Shown one piece after another: positions 58,366 through 64,000 of a stretch of DNA of 64,000 bases. The DNA comes from Lachnospiraceae bacterium (GTDB lineage Bacteria; Bacillota; Clostridia; Lachnospirales; Lachnospiraceae), in the NCBI GenBank assembly GCA_003979345.1, contig RYVZ01000011.1, forward strand, positions 1-64,000, written 5' to 3'. Position numbers and translations under genes: made by a program. The notes under the pieces are model-generated. The model had not been told where the DNA came from. It made no database searches and saw only the letters and a program-made list of their open reading frames with translations. Every line of letters begins with the position of its first letter. Positions within the stretch are counted from its first letter, which is position 1.

Positions 58366-59340
58366 CTATTGTGCAAGCACGCGGCTCACTTCATATTGAT
58401 ATTCCGAAATGTCTTTCTTCATTGCAAGCGCTTCCTCAATATCGAAATCCGTAAATTCCCCGTTCCTGTAGCCGACAACACGGTTGCTCTTTCCCTGACA
58501 GAGGATATCCGCCGCATATGCTCCCATGACCGAAGCATAGAAACGATCCTTGCAGGTCGGATTGCCGCCGCGCTGCATGTACCCCAGGATCGTCGCCCTT
58601 GTCTCGATTCCGGTCGCCGCCTCGATGCGGCGCGCCATGGATGTAGAATGACCGATTCCTTCCGCATTGATGATGATATGATGCGTCTTGCCGCGCTTCC
58701 TGTTATTGATGATATTATTGATGATATTCTGCTCGTTATAATCATATTTTTCCGGTAAAAGAATATCCTCGGCACCATTTGCAACACCGCACCACAGCGC
58801 GATATAACCCGCGTTCCTGCCCATAACCTCAATGATACTGCACCGCTCATGGGAGGAGGAAGTATCACGCACTTTATCAATGGCGCTCATCGCCGTGTTG
58901 ATCGCCGTATCAAAGCCGATCGTATAATCCGTGCAGGCAATATCCAAGTCGATCGTTCCGGGAATTCCCACGGTATTGATCCCATGGCGCGCAAGCTCCT
59001 GCGCTCCGCGGTAGGAACCGTCCCCGCCGATGACGACCAGCCCGTCGATCCCATGCTTCCGGCATATCTCGGCGCCCTTTTCCTGTCCTTCCTCCGTCCG
59101 GAATTCAGAACAGCGTGCCGTTCCGAGGATGGTTCCGCCTCTTTGAATGATATCCGACACGGAATGCCGGTCCATATCAACGATCTCCTCGTTCAACAGA
59201 CCCTGATACCCCTTTTTGATCCCCTTCACCGCAACACCGTTCGCAATCGCTTTTCTTACAACAGAACGAATCGCCGCATTCATGCCGGGCGCATCTCCGC
59301 CGCTTGTCAATACGCCGATCGTTTTGATCTCATTCGCCAT
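58366..59340 (-). CDS. pfkA: 6-phosphofructokinase, ATP type
   Basis: A 324-residue PFK of glycolysis: GVLTSGGDAPGMNAAIRSVV at the N-terminus, VIGGDGSYRGAQEL (ATP-type Gly after GGDG), GIPGTIDLDIACTDYTIGFD, MGRNAGYIAL, and GYMQRGG. The residue between the two Asp of the usual TIDNDI active-site motif is Leu here (TIDLDI); the catalytic Asp is kept. The Gly at the position that is Lys in PPi-dependent enzymes favours ATP use. ATG at 59340; a longer frame to 59388 is unlikely. It follows dnaE in the same direction after a terminator. Confidence 0.94.
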   Translation of the reverse strand: MANEIKTIGVLTSGGDAPGMNAAIRSVVRKAIANGVAVKGIKKGYQGLLNEEIVDMDRHSVSDIIQRGGTILGTARCSEFRTEEGQEKGAEICRKHGIDGLVVIGGDGSYRGAQELARHGINTVGIPGTIDLDIACTDYTIGFDTAINTAMSAIDKVRDTSSSHERCSIIEVMGRNAGYIALWCGVANGAEDILLPEKYDYNEQNIINNIINNRKRGKTHHIIINAEGIGHSTSMARRIEAATGIETRATILGYMQRGGNPTCKDRFYASVMGAYAADILCQGKSNRVVGYRNGEFTDFDIEEALAMKKDISEYQYEVSRVLAQ

Positions 59341-59424
59341 CGTACCACCATGCCCTTTCCGACATCCGTTTTTACTATCCGAAGTCATTCTAATCTATTT
59401 TGGAATTTTTTTCAATATCCCCGT

Positions 59425-59453
59425 TCCAAAAGAATGTGCTGACAGCACATTCT
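59425..59453 (-). terminator. dnaE terminator
   Basis: AGAATGTGCT-GTC-AGCACATTCT on the minus strand, a perfect 10-bp stem followed by TTTT, about 50 bases after the dnaE stop. Confidence 0.8.
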
Positions 59454-59501
59454 GTATAACAGTTTTGACTGATCACCGGACTGTTACGATTTTTTCTACA
59501 G

Positions 59502-62500
59502 TCAGGCTTTTTTGAACTTTTGGTTATATGCAATTTTCACGTTTTGTTCCCCGAACGCATCGGCAAGCCGCGTCATCAGTTCCGCGTCGGCGCGAATATT
59601 CCAGTTCGCATCCAGCTCCTTTTTTGCACGAATATCTTCTATATAAATAACAACGCTGTCCTTTCCCTCCGGCTCCCACAAAAGCGTCTTCAGCTTGTCC
59701 TCCGACATCTGATAAGCCTCCTTTGTCGGAAATTTGATCCAGACGCTGCGCGGAATATCCTCAAAAAACGAAATACGTTCGCAGATCAGCTTCGCATCCT
59801 TATCCTCTTCCGCAGACACACGCCCTGTGATAAACACTTTTGCATCCTCGATCAGCTTGGCAGAGTTCAGTTCGTAATCGCGCGGGAAAATCACCACTTC
59901 GATCGTGCCGACCAGATCTTCCAGCGTGAGAAACGCCATGACCTTATCATTTTTTGTGTATTTGATCTTTTTATCCGCGATCAGACCGCCGACAGTCACT
60001 TTTCGCCCATCCCCAAGCAGCGCGCTTCCGGTTTCCTCATTCAGATAAAAATCCGACGTTTTGGCAGTGATGCACCGCTCCCACAGCGCCTGATACTGTT
60101 CAAGCGGATGCCCGCTGACATAGACGCCGAGCACTTCCTTCTCAAACGCAAGCAGCATGTCCTGCCCGTACTCGCCCACATCAGGCAACGCGATCTCAAA
60201 CGCTTCGCGGCTCTCCTCGCCGACAAGGTCAAATAAGGACATCTGCCCTGCCATATGGTTTTTTTTGTCCTGATGCAGGGAATCCAAAATCTGTACATAG
60301 ACGCACATAAACTGCTTGCGCGTACCGCCTAAGCCGTCAAACGCCCCCGCCTTAATAAAATTCTCGATCGCGCGTTTGTTCATGTCGCATCCCGCATCAA
60401 TCATCCTCGTCAGAAAATCTTTGATGCTCTGGAATCTGCCCCCGCGCTCACGTTCCTTTACAACTGCGTCGATGACCGGTCTGCCGACGCTCTTGATCGC
60501 AGTCAGCGCGTAGCGGATCTTCCCGCCGGAAACGGAAAAGCCGCCGCTCCCTTCGTTAATGTCAGGCGGCAGGATTTCAATCCCCATATTGCGAGATACC
60601 AGAATATATTCGCACGCCTTGCCCGGATTGTCGATGACAGACGTTAAAAGCGCCGCCATAAATTCAACAGGATAATAGTGTCTCAGATAAGCAGTCTGAT
60701 AAGAGACGACCGCATAACACGCCGCATGGGACTTATTGAACGCATACTTCGCAAAATCCATCATCGTATCGTAAATATGGCTTGCAACCTCAGGCGCGAT
60801 CCCTTTTTCCTGACACCCCGGCACGCCCTCCTCCTTATTGCCATAAACAAAGTTCTTGCGTTCTTCCTCCATTACATACTGTTTCTTTTTGCTCATGGCA
60901 CGGCGCACAAGATCGCTTCGTCCGAGCGTATAACCGCCCAGGTCGCGCACGATCTGCATGACCTGCTCCTGATAAACGATGCAGCCGTAGGTCGCCTCCA
61001 GGATCGGCTTTAGCTGCGGGCAGTCATACGTGATATCCTTCTCATGGTCTTTTCCATAAATATATTTCGGAATAAAGTCCATCGGTCCCGGACGGTAAAG
61101 TGAAATTCCCGCTATGATATCTTCCAGACTGCGCGGCTTTAACTCTTTCATGAAGCTTTTCATGCCGCCGCTCTCTATCTGAAAAATGCCGTCCGTCCGA
61201 CCTGTTCCAATATCATCAAACACCGCTTTATCTTCATAATCGATCTCATTCATCGAAAGCCGGACGCCGCGCGTCTGTTCCACATTGCGCACCGCGTCCT
61301 GAATGACCGTCAGCGTCCGCAGTCCGAGAAAGTCCATTTTGAGCAGACCGAGCTGCTCGATCGTCGTCATCGTAAACTGCGTCGTCACTTCCCCTTCCGC
61401 ACCTCTGGAAAGCGGCACAAATTCCTCTGCCGGTCTTTGGCAGATCACGACGCCTGCCGCATGAATGGACGTATGACGCGGCAGCCCCTCCAGCCGTTTC
61501 GCCATATCAATCAGCTCATGCACCTGTTCGTCACTCTCATAAAGCGTGCGAAGCTCGACATTCACTTCAAGCGCCCTCGCGAGCGTGATATTCAGCTCGT
61601 ACGGCACCATCTTGGCAATATTATCCACAAACGCATACGGTAAGTCCATGACGCGCCCGACGTCACGGATAACACCCTTCGCCGCCAGCGTACCGAAGGT
61701 CACGATCTGGACGACCTTATCGGCGCCATACTTTTCGGTCACATAGTCGATCACTTCCTGCCGGCGCTCATAACAGAAGTCCACGTCGATATCGGGCATG
61801 GATACGCGTTCAGGATTCAGAAAGCGTTCAAATAACAGTTTATATTTAATCGGGTCGATATCCGTAATATGCAGGCAATACGAGACAATGGAGCCTGCCG
61901 CGGAACCGCGCCCCGGTCCGACGGCGATCCCGTGCTCCCTCGCATAGTTGATATAATCCCAAACGATCAAAAAGTAATCGACATACCCCATATTACGGAT
62001 CACATCAAGCTCATAGGAAAGCCTCTCATCCAGCTCCTTGCCACCCTGAGGATACCGTTCTTTCATCCCTTTCCGGCAAAGTTCATTTAAGTAACTCCAC
62101 GAGTCATAGCCTTCCGGCACATCAAAATGCGGCAGCTTCGTCACACCGAATTCGATTGACACCTCACAGCGGTCCGCGATACGCTGTGTGTTCTCCAGCG
62201 CTTCCATCGCATAGGGGAACACCATTTTCATCTCATCCTCACTCTTGACGTAATACTGCCCGCCCTCATAACGCATCCGGTCCTCGTCCGCAAGCTTCTT
62301 TCCGGTCTGTAAGCACAGAAGAATATCATGCGGCTTCACATCATCCGCATAAGTATAGTGCACATCGTTCGTTGCCACGAGCGGAATATCCAGTTCTTTC
62401 GACATCGCCATCAACGCCATATTGACTGTCTGCTGTGTCGGAATTCCGTGATCCTGCAGCTCCAAAAAGTAATTTCCCTTACCGAACACTGCTTCATAGC

Positions 62501-62981
62501 GCCGTGCAGTCTTTTTTGCTTCTTCGATCAGCCCTTTCGCGATATCACGCTGCACCTCTCCCGCAAGACATGCGGAAAGCGCAATGATTCCCTCATGAAA
62601 TTCCTCAAGCAGTTCCATATCTACACGCGGCTTATAATAGTACCCTTCCGTAAAACCGCGTGATACGATTTTCATCAGATTAGAATAACCTATGTTATTT
62701 TCAGCCAGCAGCACCAAATGATAATATCGGTCGTCGGAGACATGCGTCTCTTTCTCAAAGCGCGTACCCGGCGCGACATAGACCTCGCACCCTAAGACCG
62801 GCTTAATGCCGGCATCCATTGCCGCACGGTAAAAATCGATCACGCCGTACATAACGCCGTGATCCGTGATTGCCGCCGCATTCATGCCGAGCTCTTTCAC
62901 CCGCTTTACATATTCTTTGATTTTATTGGAGCCGTCCAAAAGACTGTATTCGGTATGGACATGCAGATGTACAAATGACAT
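59502..62981 (-). CDS. dnaE: DNA polymerase III alpha subunit, DnaE
   Basis: A 1159-residue replicative-type polymerase. The PHP domain begins FVHLHVHTEYSLLDG; the catalytic palm has GPGRGSAAGSIVSYCL and the PDIDVDF motif (catalytic Asp pair) with the third Asp in LLKMDFLGLRTL; next come the helix-hairpin-helix region (GAFDGLGGTRKQF), the OB fold (VTVGGLIADKKIKYTKNDKV) and a C-terminal domain. It lacks the inserted 3'-5' exonuclease of PolC, as expected for DnaE. The ATG at 62981 has AAGGAGG upstream. In Firmicutes it cooperates with PolC. pfkA follows. Confidence 0.96.
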   Translation of the reverse strand: MSFVHLHVHTEYSLLDGSNKIKEYVKRVKELGMNAAAITDHGVMYGVIDFYRAAMDAGIKPVLGCEVYVAPGTRFEKETHVSDDRYYHLVLLAENNIGYSNLMKIVSRGFTEGYYYKPRVDMELLEEFHEGIIALSACLAGEVQRDIAKGLIEEAKKTARRYEAVFGKGNYFLELQDHGIPTQQTVNMALMAMSKELDIPLVATNDVHYTYADDVKPHDILLCLQTGKKLADEDRMRYEGGQYYVKSEDEMKMVFPYAMEALENTQRIADRCEVSIEFGVTKLPHFDVPEGYDSWSYLNELCRKGMKERYPQGGKELDERLSYELDVIRNMGYVDYFLIVWDYINYAREHGIAVGPGRGSAAGSIVSYCLHITDIDPIKYKLLFERFLNPERVSMPDIDVDFCYERRQEVIDYVTEKYGADKVVQIVTFGTLAAKGVIRDVGRVMDLPYAFVDNIAKMVPYELNITLARALEVNVELRTLYESDEQVHELIDMAKRLEGLPRHTSIHAAGVVICQRPAEEFVPLSRGAEGEVTTQFTMTTIEQLGLLKMDFLGLRTLTVIQDAVRNVEQTRGVRLSMNEIDYEDKAVFDDIGTGRTDGIFQIESGGMKSFMKELKPRSLEDIIAGISLYRPGPMDFIPKYIYGKDHEKDITYDCPQLKPILEATYGCIVYQEQVMQIVRDLGGYTLGRSDLVRRAMSKKKQYVMEEERKNFVYGNKEEGVPGCQEKGIAPEVASHIYDTMMDFAKYAFNKSHAACYAVVSYQTAYLRHYYPVEFMAALLTSVIDNPGKACEYILVSRNMGIEILPPDINEGSGGFSVSGGKIRYALTAIKSVGRPVIDAVVKERERGGRFQSIKDFLTRMIDAGCDMNKRAIENFIKAGAFDGLGGTRKQFMCVYVQILDSLHQDKKNHMAGQMSLFDLVGEESREAFEIALPDVGEYGQDMLLAFEKEVLGVYVSGHPLEQYQALWERCITAKTSDFYLNEETGSALLGDGRKVTVGGLIADKKIKYTKNDKVMAFLTLEDLVGTIEVVIFPRDYELNSAKLIEDAKVFITGRVSAEEDKDAKLICERISFFEDIPRSVWIKFPTKEAYQMSEDKLKTLLWEPEGKDSVVIYIEDIRAKKELDANWNIRADAELMTRLADAFGEQNVKIAYNQKFKKA

Positions 62982-63050
62982 GCGTGCCTCCTTCATATCT
63001 GTAAGTTTGCCTGTTTTTCTTTTGCGCTCATTATATCATAATTACACTCA

Positions 63051-63085
63051 GAAAAAAAGGAGTTCCACCTGCGCGGAACTCCTTT
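63051..63085 (-). terminator. metK terminator
   Basis: Minus strand: AAAGGAGTTCC / GGAACTCCTTT (11 bp) with an 8-base loop, then TTTTCTG. Confidence 0.88.
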
Positions 63086-63122
63086 CAAATCGCTGATTGT
63101 CTGTTTTATTACAAAACGCCCG

Positions 63123-64000
63123 TTATGCCGGAAGATATTTCTTTAACACATCCACCTTATCAAGCTGCTCCCAGGGCAGATTTAAGTCATTGCGCCCGAA
63201 ATGTCCGTATGCCGCCGTCTGCTGATAGATGGGTCTGCGCAGATCCAGCATTTTGATGATACCCGCAGGCCTTAAATCAAAATTCTCACGAATGATCTCT
63301 ACGATCTTCTCCGAACTCAGGCTGCTCGTGCCAAACGTATCGACCATGACGGAGGTCGGTTCCGCAACACCGATCGCATAGGACAACTGGATCTCGCATT
63401 TTTCGGCAAGACCAGCAGCAACGATATTCTTAGCCACATAGCGCGCCGCATAAGCTGCAGAGCGGTCCACCTTCGTGCAGTCCTTTCCGGAAAACGCGCC
63501 GCCGCCGTGTCTTGCATAACCGCCGTAGGTATCCACGATGATCTTACGTCCGGTCAGACCCGCATCGCCGTGCGGTCCGCCGATCACAAAGCGTCCGGTC
63601 GGGTTGATAAAATATTTCGTATTCTCATCGATCAGCTCTTTCGGCAGCACCGGATCAAACACATGCTTCTTAATATCGGTATGAATCTGTTCCTGAGACA
63701 CGTTTTCATCATGCTGTGTCGACAAGACGACCGCCTCCAAACGAACCGGCTTATTGTTTTCGTCATATTCCACGGAAACCTGACTCTTCCCGTCCGGTCT
63801 CAAATAAGAAAGCGTGCCGTCTTTTCTGACCCTGGTAAGCTGTAATGCCAGCTTATGGGCAAGGGAGATCGGATACGGCATATATTCTTCCGTCTCGTTC
63901 GTTGCATAGCCAAACATCATGCCCTGATCGCCCGCGCCGATCGCCGCAAGCTGCTCGTTGGACATCTTCGTCTCTCTTGCCTCCAGCGCCGTATCAACGC
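63123..64000 (-). CDS. metK: S-adenosylmethionine synthetase (5' part outside window)
   Basis: The C-terminal 290 or so residues of MetK, which makes SAM from methionine and ATP. The frame is open through base 64000; upstream of the first in-window ATG (63965) it still reads DTALEARETK, so the start lies outside. Motifs: GAGDQGMMFGYA (ATP-binding hexapeptide region), GGPHGDAGLTGRKIIVDTYGGYARHGGGAFSGKD (the GGGAFSGKD P-loop-like signature) and the C-terminal HFGR. Regulation, for example by a SAM riboswitch, cannot be judged because the leader is not in the window. Confidence 0.96.
   Translation of the reverse strand, partial: VDTALEARETKMSNEQLAAIGAGDQGMMFGYATNETEEYMPYPISLAHKLALQLTRVRKDGTLSYLRPDGKSQVSVEYDENNKPVRLEAVVLSTQHDENVSQEQIHTDIKKHVFDPVLPKELIDENTKYFINPTGRFVIGGPHGDAGLTGRKIIVDTYGGYARHGGGAFSGKDCTKVDRSAAYAARYVAKNIVAAGLAEKCEIQLSYAIGVAEPTSVMVDTFGTSSLSSEKIVEIIRENFDLRPAGIIKMLDLRRPIYQQTAAYGHFGRNDLNLPWEQLDKVDVLKKYLPA

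Overview
The window looks like a chromosomal segment of a Lachnospiraceae-type member of the Clostridia. This is judged from Firmicutes-style AGGAGG ribosome sites, T-tailed hairpin terminators, protein families typical of that group (DUF6145 beside coaX, DUF6462, DUF5688, RelB/DinJ-RelE pairs) and the housekeeping block birA-DUF6145-coaX-dusB-greA-lysS. No rRNA, tRNA or CRISPR array was found. Family names come from motif recognition by eye, not from searches.

Layout. (1) 1-16467: two converging surface-polysaccharide operons. The plus-strand operon (to 10265) encodes a DUF616-like transferase (cut by the left edge), GT4, GT2, a nucleotidyltransferase/PLP-enzyme fusion, a GT11 fucosyltransferase, a GT-B-like capsule protein, a sulfatase-superfamily protein, DUF5672 and a methyltransferase, closed by a terminator. 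The minus-strand operon encodes a GT-D-like fusion, GT2, a CDP-glycerol glycerophosphotransferase and its TagD-like cytidylyltransferase, a polysialyltransferase-like enzyme and a small membrane-anchored protein. Together they suggest a fucosylated glycan and a polymer carrying glycerol phosphate.

(2) 16468-23800: a fructokinase, a DinJ-RelE module with a readable operator/promoter, and a FtsX permease - ATPase - response regulator - histidine kinase cluster of the peptide-sensing type, laced with short palindromic repeats. (3) 23800-31770: accessory DNA holding a frameshifted Uma2 gene, a HEPN-like protein, ybaK, a PLD-nuclease/SF2-helicase with an overlapping methyltransferase, a SHOCT protein and a PIN-domain pair bracketed by duplicated terminators.

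(4) About 31800-44375: a plasmid-like integrated element. It has a tyrosine integrase at one end, ParA/ParB at the other, three DUF6462 paralogues, an S24 repressor with mirrored divergent promoters, a second DinJ-RelE pair, a truncated RepA_N-type start, two helically phased iteron arrays and two adjacent PD-(D/E)XK-like nucleases that look like cargo. No relaxase or secretion gene is present. It abuts the 3' end of lysS.

(5) 44376-64000: housekeeping genes, nearly all on the minus strand: lysS, greA, dusB, coaX, birA, argF, an SPFH/NfeD pair, a SleB-like hydrolase, a lipoprotein, proC, an rRNA methyltransferase, pfkA, dnaE and metK (cut by the right edge). Most promising for follow-up: the iteron region with its decayed initiator, the PD-(D/E)XK pair, the PLD-helicase/methyltransferase pair, the two families of small structured repeats, and the nucleotidyltransferase-PLP fusion beside a cytosolic sulfatase-fold protein.
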